Below, one piece after another: positions 7,255 to 16,158 of a stretch of DNA of 44,371 bases. The notes below the pieces were generated by a model. The model was not told the origin of the DNA and searched no databases. It worked only from the letters and a program-made list of their open reading frames with translations. This DNA comes from Candidatus Zhuqueibacterota bacterium. GTDB lineage: Bacteria; Zhuqueibacterota; Zhuqueibacteria; Zhuqueibacterales; Zhuqueibacteraceae. Each line of letters begins with the position of its first letter. Positions within the stretch are counted from its first letter, which is position 1. The stretch is taken from positions 1 through 44,371 of the forward strand of contig QEVD01000004.1 in NCBI GenBank assembly GCA_003576975.1, given 5' to 3'. The position numbers and the translations under genes are program-made.

Positions 7255-7876
7255 ACGCTGTCTCGGCATCATCCAATTTAGCCACATTAACCAACCGGCT
7301 CAGGCCGATGCGGGCTTCGCCGGTGCAGTCATTGTATTCAATGAAGTGATGAACCAGCAAACGCGGACGCTTAGCCTTGTCAGCGGGTTCAATATCCAAT
7401 TCAGCCTGGGTTATTGGAATTGGCAGAACCTGATCCAAACCCTGCTGCCTTTTATCGCGCACATGAGTAAACTCATTTCGTAGCAGAGCATCAACTTGTG
7501 GCTTCATTTGAACAACTTCGCTTCCCCACAGGATTTGCCATTCGATAATGTAATCAGTTGTAGACGCCGGATTGCTGATTTCCCTCGCGGTCCATTCGCC
7601 CAATTCGTCGCGAAACAAACGAATCTCGCTTTTCGCGCCGAAGATGAAAGCTTGCTGCAATGTCTTGCCGAGCAATGGGGGCGAGATGTTCGGCGCAATC
7701 TCATGTGAAGTGTATATCGCACCGTTAGTCCATTTGCCCCAAATCACGCCGTCGTCCGCATGCGCGAGCAGAAAGGGGTGGTCTAAACTCATTTTCGCCT
7801 TGAGCCACTTTTCAACCTCGGCGTCGTTCGTTGGGGCGGGAATGTCATTCTTAACTAAATCTTTCAAGTCACTCAT
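7253..7876 (-). CDS. csx19: Type III-D associated protein Csx19 (TIGR03984-like)
   Basis: 207 residues. The N-terminal part reads FLLAHADDGVIWGKWTNG (35-52), then PPLLGKTLQQAFIFGAKSEIR (66-86), then LFRDELGEWTAREI; these are the characteristic segments of the Csx19 family, found in type III-D loci. Csx19 is a structural subunit in the related III-Dv complex; its role in crRNA or target handling is not firmly known here. Its ATG overlaps the stop of the double-Cas7 gene by four bases (ATGA), so the two are translationally coupled. Together with Csx10 it is the main evidence for subtype III-D. Confidence 0.82.
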   Translation of the reverse strand: MSDLKDLVKNDIPAPTNDAEVEKWLKAKMSLDHPFLLAHADDGVIWGKWTNGAIYTSHEIAPNISPPLLGKTLQQAFIFGAKSEIRLFRDELGEWTAREISNPASTTDYIIEWQILWGSEVVQMKPQVDALLRNEFTHVRDKRQQGLDQVLPIPITQAELDIEPADKAKRPRLLVHHFIEYNDCTGEARIGLSRLVNVAKLDDAETA

Positions 7877-9507
7877 GATTGTACCATTTCTTTGTTGGAT
7901 GCTTTCATAGAATCGTTGAACGCTTTCACAAAGTCTTCGAGTTCAGTGCGGGCGCCTGTGCCGGTCACAGACAGGCCAGCTTCTCCGGCCTTTGTGATTG
8001 TCCAGTTGTTGTTCTGAAAGTTGAGCTTGGCCTCTTTACCAACGAGCCGCCCTCTCCCCACGCCGGATTCGCCGCCGACGGGCAAATCGCCGGTCCACAA
8101 ATCTTTCAAGAGCAAGAGGAGCAAACCGACCTCCGCCTTTTCTTGCTCTTGATTTCTGGGATAAGGCGGGCGGAGGGTTAGTTCAAGTGTAACTTCCGTG
8201 TTTTCTTTGCCGAACAACGGTTCTTCGCTGAACAGCGCGGATTCAAACGCACCGCCGGTGAAACGATCAATTTTGACACGAGTCTGTACCAGCGAATGAT
8301 GGCCTGTTATCTCTTTTTCTTTAACCGACAAGCGGCTCGCCCATGTATGACGATCATTGCGCTTGATTTCAGCAGGGCCGAAAATGCGATTGACAAAATC
8401 TAGTGCTTGCTTCTGCGCTTTTTCATTTTTGTTTGCCAATGTGCGCACAATTTGATTGGCGCGATGACGCAAGACGCCGGCCCAACTGGTGCCTGGCAAA
8501 ATCGGCACAGCCTTTCTTTGATCGACTCGCCACGAATGCAGATGCACGGTGTCCGGCCCAGTGTCGGATTCACCGAAACCGGAGCGAATCAAGAGCGAGC
8601 CATCGAGGGCAAAAGTCGCGGTGAGGGTTGCGCGCTGGCGATGATCTTCTTCTGTTGGCTTCGAAATTGTTGCATCGATCTCTTGCAGCGCCTCGATGAT
8701 TGTCGATTTTACTTTCGCTGGCGCGGCTTGCCATTCCTTCCAGGTTTCGTCGCGCTCACTCGTAAGCCAAGCGAGCAGACCCTCGCCTGTGGTCAAATTG
8801 TAACGTTGCACCTCCCATGAATGCGCCGTGCATTCGCCATAGCCGCGGCGCTTGCGCGCGCCAAGGGTGATGTGACCGTCTTGCAGGCCTTGCAATGCCG
8901 TTGCCAATGCTTGCAGGAGTTGTGTGCGATGTTCGTTAAAGCTTAGCTTCGCGTGTTCCCCTTCTTTTGGCTCGCCGATCAAAAGCTCGAAGTGCAAATC
9001 AAAACTGGAGCCCGCCGCGAGCAGTTCGATGTCGAACTTCTTTTCGTCCGCAGCAGTGCGCGTCTTGGCATCGATTGCCACGCCGTCGCGCAACTCAAGG
9101 CCGCTTATTCTGCCGAGGGCGTCATGCACGATGAGTGGGCTTTGAATGCCTTCGTCGTCACCGCGATAGCCGCCGAAGAGCAGCGTTGTTGCCAATCTGC
9201 GCTCGGCTTTTTGTTCTGCTGCATTTTCTCGTGACGGCAAGGGCACGCCGTCGCCGCGTTCGATTTCTCGCAGATAATTGCGCAACGCGCCCGCGATGGA
9301 GGTGCCCAGCAGCAAAGGCCTCTTGTCATCCACTTCATCCATGATGAGCGGCATGTCAGTGAGATCACTCTGCTCGCCGTTTCCGAAATGAGCAGGCGTT
9401 TTCAGCTCAAGCTTGCCGGTGATGACCCAACGCTCGCGAATGTAACGATGCGTTTTGCGACGACTGTCGTCGTTTTCTTTCACTTGTGTTTGTGTGTGTT
9501 CATTCAT
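7873..9507 (-). CDS. Double Cas7 (two fused RAMP domains)
   Basis: 544 residues with two RAMP folds in tandem. The first starts at LELKTPAHFGNGEQSDL, contains PLLLGTSIAGALRNYLRE (the usual PGSSLKGALR position) and ends with a glycine-rich loop GARKRRGYGEC. The second starts near residue 290 (TATFALDGSLLIRSGFG), contains VPILPGTSWAGVLRHRA, then RVKIDRFTGGAFESALFSEE, a stretch typical of Csm3-like Cas7, and ends with GGESGVGRGRLVG. It would form two backbone subunits gripping the crRNA and probably cleave target RNA at spaced sites. It overlaps csx10 and csx19 by four bases each. Fused Cas7 subunits are typical of III-D and III-E lineages. Confidence 0.85.
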   Translation of the reverse strand: MNEHTQTQVKENDDSRRKTHRYIRERWVITGKLELKTPAHFGNGEQSDLTDMPLIMDEVDDKRPLLLGTSIAGALRNYLREIERGDGVPLPSRENAAEQKAERRLATTLLFGGYRGDDEGIQSPLIVHDALGRISGLELRDGVAIDAKTRTAADEKKFDIELLAAGSSFDLHFELLIGEPKEGEHAKLSFNEHRTQLLQALATALQGLQDGHITLGARKRRGYGECTAHSWEVQRYNLTTGEGLLAWLTSERDETWKEWQAAPAKVKSTIIEALQEIDATISKPTEEDHRQRATLTATFALDGSLLIRSGFGESDTGPDTVHLHSWRVDQRKAVPILPGTSWAGVLRHRANQIVRTLANKNEKAQKQALDFVNRIFGPAEIKRNDRHTWASRLSVKEKEITGHHSLVQTRVKIDRFTGGAFESALFSEEPLFGKENTEVTLELTLRPPYPRNQEQEKAEVGLLLLLLKDLWTGDLPVGGESGVGRGRLVGKEAKLNFQNNNWTITKAGEAGLSVTGTGARTELEDFVKAFNDSMKASNKEMVQS

Positions 9508-11300
9508 GATCGCGCCTCCAGTTTCTTCCTTCTAGTTTTGTTTTCTTTGGCGCACTCAGCCAGCACGGCATCGATCAAGCGAAGTTTGTATTCAAAAGCC
9601 ATCGTTTCATTGGCTTCAAATTTGATCGTTTTGCCCATTTCAAGCATCGGCGGTTTATCATCGGCATAACCCATTTGCCGCCACGGCGAATGTGAACCGG
9701 TAAGTACATCATCGATCCAATCCGTCAATCGAGGCGATGGTTCGTCTTCATTTGGCGACCCAATAGTCCTGAGGCGCGCGCGATCCATCTTTTGCCAAGC
9801 GGAGCTACGCTTGGTGCGTTCTGCCGCGGCAAATTTTGTCAAGCGCGAAGGCTCGGTGCCTTGGGCCAGTACGCTGCGAATGATGACGCGCCAGCGCGAG
9901 AGCTGGCTGTTGGGAATTTCTTCGCGAACTTCTTTTTCACGCACAAACTTCAGGACTTTGCGATCCACGTCGCGTTGCAGCAAGCGCTTGAGCATGAAAG
10001 CGGCCGCGGTTTCCGCCGCCTTTGTGAGCGGGACTTCTTTGGGTGTCTCGTTCTCCGCTTTTGCTTTTGTCCATTTTACAGTGTCCGGCTGATAGTAATC
10101 GATCTTCACACGGCCAAAGCCTTCGTTTCGGCGTTCACCCAAGCCGGTTTCTTCGAGTTGTTTTAAAACTTCCCACTTCACTTCCGGCTCGGCTTTGAGA
10201 ACGAAGACGCTGCCGGCGGCGATGGCTGGAACTTGAGGCAGCGGCAAACCCCAAGTGCGGTTGAAGCCGCCGACGATTTCCACGGCGCGAAAAATTTTCG
10301 GAGCGACTTCGCAGCATTTCTCAAGCGGAACCTCCGGCTCATGCTTCAATGTAACGCCGAGTCTCTTTTTCAAAGCGGGCAAGGGATCCAGCGTGAATTG
10401 CCCGTGATCATCGCGCACCAAGCCTTCGCTGAGAAAGGTGAGGATGAAGCTTTCAACTTCCGTCGGCAGCTCGTCGTCAAACTCCTCTTCGTTGTCGCTT
10501 GTCGTTCTTTTCCAAGTCCGGGCTTCGCGCCAATTGGAGAGATCACCGACAGCTTCAACCTTTGAGCGACCATAGCCGGCCGTGCGCGCTTTGCCGAGCA
10601 CAAGGCTATCGCTGTTCTGTTTCAAGAGCGTTTCGAGATACTTGGCGTCTTCCTTTGTTGCGGTGAGAATCGCGCCCTGCACTTGCAAGCCGGCGGGCAA
10701 GGCTTCATAACGATAGACCGCGCCACGGCCTTCGAGTGCGCGACCGTAAACCGCGTCGCGTTGCGTGTGCAGGTTGAAATAAATCGGCACTTCGCTTGAG
10801 TAAGCCGTTTCTCCGGCTTGATAAAAACACTCGAATTTCACTTTTTCCCAAGAACCTTTTTCTTTCTCCAGATCATCATCTTCTTCAATAGGATCGCGAA
10901 CGGCAAAATTGCAAAGATCGGTCGGAGTTATCTCATCACCCGCCGCATCTTTTTTTCGCACTTTCCAGGCCAGCGGCGCAGGGAGGGTTCTCCTATCTTC
11001 TGCAATCGGATAGGCGTGAAGATAGCGCGTTTTAAAGCGCTCGAATTTACCGTTGCTGGAGGTTGGAGGCGCTTCATTGTTTTCGTCGTGGGGCACGTCG
11101 GTCAAAAACAAACGCCGGAATTCCTCGTCCATGGTATCGCCGCTTGATAGATTTTTGTCGCGCAAATACGCGCCGATGAGAGCGCCGCGAACAAGCCCGC
11201 CAGGCACGAACATCAAACTGCGCGCGCTGTTGGCGTCGCCGGCAAGGCTGTTTGCGAGTACGGGCTCGAGCAGGCGCAACGTATAAGTCAAACCGTTCAT
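9504..11300 (-). CDS. csx10: Csx10, Cas5-like RAMP subunit of type III-D
   Basis: 598 residues. The start TYTLRLLEPVLANSLAGDAN followed by ARSLMFVPGGLVRGALIGAY is the Csx10 N-terminus, with the RAMP helix in place. Two glycine-rich loops are visible: GKARTAGYGRSKVEA near 235 and GERRNEGFGRVKIDY near 398, so there are two RAMP folds. The C-terminal 170 residues are charged and predicted helical. Csx10 takes the Cas5 position, binding the crRNA 5' tag next to Cas10. It overlaps both neighbours by four bases. I see no separate Cas11 small-subunit gene; the helical C-terminal part of this protein could conceivably fill that role, which is a guess. Confidence 0.85.
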   Translation of the reverse strand: MNGLTYTLRLLEPVLANSLAGDANSARSLMFVPGGLVRGALIGAYLRDKNLSSGDTMDEEFRRLFLTDVPHDENNEAPPTSSNGKFERFKTRYLHAYPIAEDRRTLPAPLAWKVRKKDAAGDEITPTDLCNFAVRDPIEEDDDLEKEKGSWEKVKFECFYQAGETAYSSEVPIYFNLHTQRDAVYGRALEGRGAVYRYEALPAGLQVQGAILTATKEDAKYLETLLKQNSDSLVLGKARTAGYGRSKVEAVGDLSNWREARTWKRTTSDNEEEFDDELPTEVESFILTFLSEGLVRDDHGQFTLDPLPALKKRLGVTLKHEPEVPLEKCCEVAPKIFRAVEIVGGFNRTWGLPLPQVPAIAAGSVFVLKAEPEVKWEVLKQLEETGLGERRNEGFGRVKIDYYQPDTVKWTKAKAENETPKEVPLTKAAETAAAFMLKRLLQRDVDRKVLKFVREKEVREEIPNSQLSRWRVIIRSVLAQGTEPSRLTKFAAAERTKRSSAWQKMDRARLRTIGSPNEDEPSPRLTDWIDDVLTGSHSPWRQMGYADDKPPMLEMGKTIKFEANETMAFEYKLRLIDAVLAECAKENKTRRKKLEARS

Positions 11301-11968
11301 GCTTTCACCTCCTTGACAAACTTTTCAAACAAAGTGCGTGTCATGTCGTTCTGTTTTTCGTTCAACAAATCCGCTTGCAGCCAGCCGCGCCCGCGATTGC
11401 GTCCGGTGCCGGCGCGACGAAAATCCAGCACTGTCGCAGCCAAGAGAGCTTCTTGTTCCGCCGTTAGAGTTTGTGTAAAATTCAAACTCGCTTCCAACAC
11501 GAGGCCGCGCAGCAAAACGCGCATGGCGCGTAGAGTGGTCTGTTCCGGTGCCCCGTCGGGGTTCATCGCGGTTTGGCGGCGAATGGCAGTGAGGGCATAT
11601 TCCACCTCCTCGCGTAGAAATGCCGCAGGTGTCTTGGCGCGTTCAATTAAAACCAGCGTGCGCAATGATTCCGGCAGGCGCGCATCACCCACGCGCAAAA
11701 TGCCTCGCTCTTCCAAATCGCGGCCGCGCCCAGGCTTTCCGAAAAGCGCATTCTTCGTGGTGCACCAATCTTTTTGCCCTTGTTTTTCGAGCGCATACAC
11801 CACGTTCTCAGCAGATTCTGCGAGCAGGCCTTTGAGGGTTCTGCCGCGCAAGAAGGGAAAGCCGTCGCGATCCTGCTCGATCTCGCGATCAACGAGGCCG
11901 GCAACGCCGTCACCACGGCCAAATGTTGCTGCGCTTTTCAAGGTCAATTTCAGAGTCATGTTTGTCAT
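11297..11968 (-). CDS. Cas7 (Csm3-like) RAMP backbone subunit
   Basis: 223 residues, single RAMP fold. ATFGRGDGVAGLVDREIEQD (14-33) precedes FPFLRGRTLKGLLAE (37-51); the loop between carries acidic residues D27 and D33 at about the place of the Csm3 catalytic aspartate. RRAGTGRNRGRGWLQ near the C-terminus is the glycine-rich loop. It would polymerise along the crRNA spacer and cut bound RNA every six bases. It overlaps cas10 and csx10 by four bases each. Confidence 0.85.
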   Translation of the reverse strand: MTNMTLKLTLKSAATFGRGDGVAGLVDREIEQDRDGFPFLRGRTLKGLLAESAENVVYALEKQGQKDWCTTKNALFGKPGRGRDLEERGILRVGDARLPESLRTLVLIERAKTPAAFLREEVEYALTAIRRQTAMNPDGAPEQTTLRAMRVLLRGLVLEASLNFTQTLTAEQEALLAATVLDFRRAGTGRNRGRGWLQADLLNEKQNDMTRTLFEKFVKEVKA

Positions 11969-13647
11969 GTTGTTTCCTCCACAGCTTTCAAAGGAACGTG
12001 ATGATCCATCAACTCGATGGCGTCGAAATACACACAGCGGTCACCGGCCCAGCCGTGTTTTTCACCCGCGATGAGCTCGGGCAACGCCGGCAAAGCATAT
12101 TCAAAACAATACTTCTCCACTTCGAGAGGGCCTAAGCGTAAGTGTTCACGCAACCCTTTGACCTTATTGCGGCGCTTTTCCCATTTTTCGTCATTTTGAA
12201 ATTCATGAATGACGCGCTCTATGCCGTCGATCCAATAACGTCCGTGCTGATCGGTATCATCTTTTTTGTACAATCGCACTGGCCGCAAATACAGCTTATC
12301 ACCGTTACTGCGTTCGTATTCGCGTTTACGAATGGCGCCGAGCGAGCCGCTCAAGCCGCTGAGTGCAAAGTGCCAGTCAAGAGCGGAGCAATCTTCTTTC
12401 GCTTCCTCGCGCACGAATTTTTTGGCATTGCCGGCCAATTGCTCGCTCAAAGCGTAAGCGCGCGCGAAGGGATAGTGCATTTTGACCATGGCAATGCCGG
12501 CGCAGGCGTGCATTGCACGCAAATTTCTTTCTTCTTTCTTCGTTTCATATTCGAATGCCTTCAAATATACGGTAGCTAGAGCCAAACCGAGTTGAGCATT
12601 GCAGAGAAAGGTAACGTCGTCGCCGCCGAACACGAGAGGGCGAATGGGAAGATAGAGATTGTCTTCCAACGGCACCTTGTCCGACACAAGATATTTTTTC
12701 TTGTCCTTGCTCCATTTAATCGCCTTGTCCAGCTCTGCGACAACTGCCCCGAGAGCCGCAAGTCCAGCCTTATTTACTTCTTGTGAGAAGCTGCGAATCT
12801 GCTTCACGTATTCACGATTGAATTTTGCGACATCAGTTGCGTCAACTTCTTTGGCAACACGCTCGCCAATTCGATCAATGTGCCCACCCATGCCATTGCC
12901 GTCAGCGTGAATCACGGCAACATAGCTTTCCTCGCCTTCAATACGCCCAAGCTTGTCGATTTCGTAAGGAAACTCAAAGTGCGTGCCGGAAGGCAACGGT
13001 TCGAGATAGTGCAGCAATCGTTCATTCGCTTTGTTGCGCCATCTCAGTTTGCACGCAATTTCCCGCGAAATCAAACGCGTTTCTTCTTCTTTGCGCAATT
13101 TCAGTTTTTCGTTCGTCTGCACTGCGACCAAACCGGTGGATTCGCACGCGGCCGTCACTCCCAATCCTAACAACGGCATAGAGGGCAATCGCGCTTGTTT
13201 GTGCGCGCCCAGCTTTCGCAATAATTCTTTGCGTTTCATGTCTAGGCGATGATCGGGGTTGTTCCATTCGATGGATAAGTGCTGCGCGACAACAGTCAAA
13301 CCTGCGGCTTCCTCCAAGATCTTTCGCGTTAGAACTTGTGCAAACAATTTGGCTTGATCGAGGTTGCGAAAGATGATGAACGTGTTGCCGCCACCGGCAT
13401 ACACCACTTCGGCGTCCAGCGTCGCATCATGCTCAATCGCGCGGTTGGGATCCAAATCCCAATCCAACAAAGCGGGCTTCAGCACATTGTGTTTGAAATT
13501 TGCTTTTGCAAGCGCCTCGAACGCCCACAACGTCGTGGCGCGATACACCAGCTCGGAGGCGCCGATGTTTTCCTGCAAGCGGTTGCTGCCGAAGATGTAG
13601 GGTTGAATGCCGGAGGTGTCCAGCATGGTCAGGATGAAATTGCTCAT
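11965..13647 (-). CDS. cas10: Cas10 lacking the HD domain, with intact GGDD cyclase motif
   Basis: 560 residues from ATG at 13647, which overlaps the preceding stop as ATGA; the longer GTG form would extend 11 residues into that gene. The protein begins directly with the first palm domain (ILTMLDTSGIQPYIFGSNRL), so the N-terminal HD ssDNA nuclease of most Cas10 proteins is absent. VVYAGGGNTF (81-90) is the degenerate first palm. The second palm has VIHADGNGMGG (246-256) and PLVFGGDDVTFL (337-348) with GGDD at 341-344, the site that makes cyclic oligoadenylate from ATP after target RNA binding. Signalling should therefore be intact while direct DNA cleavage is not possible. This fits the several cOA-linked genes in the operon. 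The length is short for Cas10, as expected without HD. Confidence 0.92.
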   Translation of the reverse strand: MSNFILTMLDTSGIQPYIFGSNRLQENIGASELVYRATTLWAFEALAKANFKHNVLKPALLDWDLDPNRAIEHDATLDAEVVYAGGGNTFIIFRNLDQAKLFAQVLTRKILEEAAGLTVVAQHLSIEWNNPDHRLDMKRKELLRKLGAHKQARLPSMPLLGLGVTAACESTGLVAVQTNEKLKLRKEEETRLISREIACKLRWRNKANERLLHYLEPLPSGTHFEFPYEIDKLGRIEGEESYVAVIHADGNGMGGHIDRIGERVAKEVDATDVAKFNREYVKQIRSFSQEVNKAGLAALGAVVAELDKAIKWSKDKKKYLVSDKVPLEDNLYLPIRPLVFGGDDVTFLCNAQLGLALATVYLKAFEYETKKEERNLRAMHACAGIAMVKMHYPFARAYALSEQLAGNAKKFVREEAKEDCSALDWHFALSGLSGSLGAIRKREYERSNGDKLYLRPVRLYKKDDTDQHGRYWIDGIERVIHEFQNDEKWEKRRNKVKGLREHLRLGPLEVEKYCFEYALPALPELIAGEKHGWAGDRCVYFDAIELMDHHVPLKAVEETT

Positions 13648-14906
13648 AGGTACTCCGATGGAATTTCGGTTTGAAACCAATCCGTTAAATGCCTTTCCAA
13701 GTCTTGCAGCTCACGGCGGCCATAGACTTTGATGCGACCCTCAGCCTGCAGGACCTGCGCAGCATCGTATTCAATGCTCTTTGGATCTTCCGACATAGAA
13801 ATCAATGCCGCGCCCGCTTCATCGCCGCCGATCTGTTTGGCGCGAGTGAAGGCTTCGAAAAGTTTATATTTACTGTTTTGCTTGTGATGCCCAGAGTAGC
13901 AGGAAATGAAATGTAGTTGATAACCTCGCATCGCGGCAACATCGACTTGAAAATCGAATTTACCTTTACTTGATTTCAGCTCGATTTTGAAGTCCATTCC
14001 GGAGTTATTCAAAAGACGAGGATAGCGTGTGGCAATCTTCTGGAGCATTGCCAGCACGTAGCTTTCCATCCACTCCCCTTCCAGCCAATTGATGAGTTCC
14101 CCAGCACTTTTGAACGGCCAAACGTCCCTTCGTTGTTGACAAAGTTGCTTCCAAGTTATTTCAGCAGGACCATTTTGCAGCAATGCATTTGCAATTGTTG
14201 GGAACTCTTTCTCCAAATCTTCCAGTGTTCTGTCTTCAGCCTTTGGCTTTGGTTTTTCTAAATCTTTTTTGGACGGATTTTGCAGCTCCATTATCCATTT
14301 GCGCCACTTCAAGTAGCGATCCTCGTTGCCGTGCAACTCTTTCAAGGCTTCGACCACAGACGGAGCAACGGGTTCTCGCTTCGGGTTCTGCATGCCGACT
14401 ACTTCGTGAAAACTCAAGAGCTCTTTTAGTGTTAAACTGGCGCGAGGAGCTAGGCCGACAAAAATAGGCTCGCGGCCGTCGTCGAAATACATTTTCAAAC
14501 TGAGGGCATCGAGATAACTGAAAATCGGAGCGGGCGGGCCTTGTGCGCGCCCGTCTTTGATGGCAAAATAACCATGTACGGACATAACTTTGGTGCCGCC
14601 GGTATAGTTGAAACCGATCTGTCCGGATTTGATGGTTTTCACTTGCTGCTCAAGGGCACGATACACCTCATGGGGAGAAGAAGCGTCCAGCACAGGCACG
14701 TATATCGGAGGGCGATATTGCTGCTTGATTAAAACACCGGCTAAACGACGGGCGACTTCATTGGTTTCTTTTGAATGAACCAAATAAACCTGCCCGTCTT
14801 CGCGCAATAGCACCCTCGCCGCCACCCAATTGGGCAACGGATTGCCGCCAATGAGCAAAAACAAATGATCGCTTTTCAGTTCTTCCGGTATCGGATTATC
14901 TGCCAT
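13644..14906 (-). CDS. Card1/Can2-like CARF plus PD-(D/E)XK-type effector with altered active-site motif
   Basis: 420 residues from ATG at 14906, with GGAG nine bases upstream. Residues 12-150 are a CARF domain of the Card1 type: LFLLIGGNPLPNWVAARVL (15-33), VYLVHSKETNEVARRLAG (40-57) and NYTGGTKVMSVHGY (100-113), the ligand loops. A charged linker follows (190-235), then a DUF1887-like nuclease fold: LINWLEGEWMESYVL (271-285), FDFQVDVAAMRGYQLHFISC (317-336), YSGHHKQ and a closing QIGGDEAGAALIS. Family members usually show NE-x-D followed by ECK or SCK; here these read FQVD and SCY, so D322 remains but the usual glutamate and lysine positions hold Q and Y. Either the lysine is supplied by the nearby HHKQ or the nuclease is weakened. 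Expected role: cOA-activated cleavage of DNA or RNA. Confidence 0.8.
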   Translation of the reverse strand: MADNPIPEELKSDHLFLLIGGNPLPNWVAARVLLREDGQVYLVHSKETNEVARRLAGVLIKQQYRPPIYVPVLDASSPHEVYRALEQQVKTIKSGQIGFNYTGGTKVMSVHGYFAIKDGRAQGPPAPIFSYLDALSLKMYFDDGREPIFVGLAPRASLTLKELLSFHEVVGMQNPKREPVAPSVVEALKELHGNEDRYLKWRKWIMELQNPSKKDLEKPKPKAEDRTLEDLEKEFPTIANALLQNGPAEITWKQLCQQRRDVWPFKSAGELINWLEGEWMESYVLAMLQKIATRYPRLLNNSGMDFKIELKSSKGKFDFQVDVAAMRGYQLHFISCYSGHHKQNSKYKLFEAFTRAKQIGGDEAGAALISMSEDPKSIEYDAAQVLQAEGRIKVYGRRELQDLERHLTDWFQTEIPSEYL

Positions 14907-14988
14907 TTCACTTCTCCAATGTTCCAATCAAATCATCATAATCAACAATCCTGAAACGGGCAAACCCAACAACCTTACCACAACCTTG

Positions 14989-16158
14989 TCATTCCTCTAC
15001 CCGAATCAGCCTCCCGTCCAGTTTCAAGCCATAACATTTGCCATACCGTCCTACGGCACTAATCCGGTAAAGCTCAAAAGTTTCCAGATCGGCCAAAGCC
15101 AAATCTAGCTTGCGGTTGATCTTGCTGATGTATTGCAGCAGCCGCTCCAAAGTCAGGCCCTTGTCGCGTTGCAGGGAATCTTCAAAGCGCTTGAGCATAC
15201 CGGCGGCGCTGTCGAGGGCGCGATATTTGACCAGCAAATCTTTCAAGCTTGCGGCGGCTAAAAAAGCGCTGCCTTCCGGCTTTTCAAAATACTGCTCGTA
15301 AGCTTCACGCGGAATGGTCGGCGACCGCTTTTGGCTGCGCTCGGCAAAGTGCCAATACAAACAAAACTCGATGGGCGGCAGCTCGATCTCCCGGCCGCCG
15401 AGGCGCAGAAGCCGGCGTTTGGGAGCCAGTTGCAGCATGGGCGCACGCGGCAGCGCGGCGATTTCGGCTTGCGTCCACTGTAATAGTTCGGCGAAAGAGG
15501 CGCGGCGCTCAAGAACTTCTACCGGCAATTTCTCCCGCAGGCGGACATACGGAATCTCGACCAACTCGACTTTTACTTTGGCGCTGTCAAACTCGCGACC
15601 GTCGGACAAGCTGAAAATCTGTGACACCGGCGCGGGATAATAGAATTCCGCATGATGCTCCACCTCCGGCGGGGTCAGTAGGACGTGATAGAGCTTGTCC
15701 TGCTCGCGTCCCAGCATTTGCATCACCAGCGCCATGTAGGTGCTCATCGTCTTGCGTCCGCCGGCGAGAGAACAGTGTACAACGTTGTTCGGGTCGCTGG
15801 TTTTCTCCCACAGCACGCGCAAGATCAATTCAAGAAAGTTTTCGCTGTCTTGCCGGGTGCGAATATCCGCCAACGGCAATAGTCCATCCTGCGCTACGAA
15901 GATCTGGCCGGCGGAAAACTGTATTTGCCGGCAGTGATTGGGATAGTCATGCTGCAGTCGATAAAGCCATCCGCCATGCGGTTCGAGCAATTTATCGAGC
16001 GCTACCTGCCGGCCTTCTTGTGTGGAGATGGCCGAGACTTCCGAAATGGGTATCCCCTTCTGTACGCACAGGGCATACAGCGTCTCGGTCAAAACCTGGG
16101 GCGTGCGGCCCAACAGCGCGACCAGCAAATGCCGGTACTCCGGCGCGGGCTTGGACAT
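14989..16158 (-). CDS. Cas_NE0113 (TIGR02584) CARF protein, putative ring nuclease/sensor with winged-helix-like C-terminus
   Basis: 389 residues, first gene of the operon. The N-terminal domain is the NE0113 CARF type: LLVALLGRTPQVLTETLYAL (11-30), ISTQEGRQVALDKLL (44-58), ADIRTRQDSENF (97-108), HCSLAGGRKTMSTYM (128-142), GREQDKLYHVLL (150-161) and EFYYPAP (171-177). Proteins of this family bind cyclic oligoadenylate and are annotated as ring nucleases. From about 240, MLQLAPKRRLLRLGGREIEL then PPIEFCLYWHFAERSQ resembles the start of an OmpR-type winged helix; I infer possible DNA binding and a regulatory role, with modest confidence. The gene is 83 nt upstream of the Card1-like start. No convincing promoter is visible upstream. 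Confidence 0.82.
   Translation of the reverse strand: MSKPAPEYRHLLVALLGRTPQVLTETLYALCVQKGIPISEVSAISTQEGRQVALDKLLEPHGGWLYRLQHDYPNHCRQIQFSAGQIFVAQDGLLPLADIRTRQDSENFLELILRVLWEKTSDPNNVVHCSLAGGRKTMSTYMALVMQMLGREQDKLYHVLLTPPEVEHHAEFYYPAPVSQIFSLSDGREFDSAKVKVELVEIPYVRLREKLPVEVLERRASFAELLQWTQAEIAALPRAPMLQLAPKRRLLRLGGREIELPPIEFCLYWHFAERSQKRSPTIPREAYEQYFEKPEGSAFLAAASLKDLLVKYRALDSAAGMLKRFEDSLQRDKGLTLERLLQYISKINRKLDLALADLETFELYRISAVGRYGKCYGLKLDGRLIRVEE

Noticed and set aside
7155-7256. N-terminal extension of the large RAMP from GTG 7256
   Set aside because: The extension contains the inverted repeat and has no family likeness; ATG 7154 has AAGGAA at good spacing and fits the family start.
11313-12074. 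253-codon plus-strand frame opposite the cas7 gene
   Set aside because: Mirror frame of a well-supported RAMP gene; composition is typical of antisense translation.
12840-13647. HD nuclease domain in Cas10
   Set aside because: The protein begins directly at the first palm domain and no HD pair occurs in the N-terminal region.
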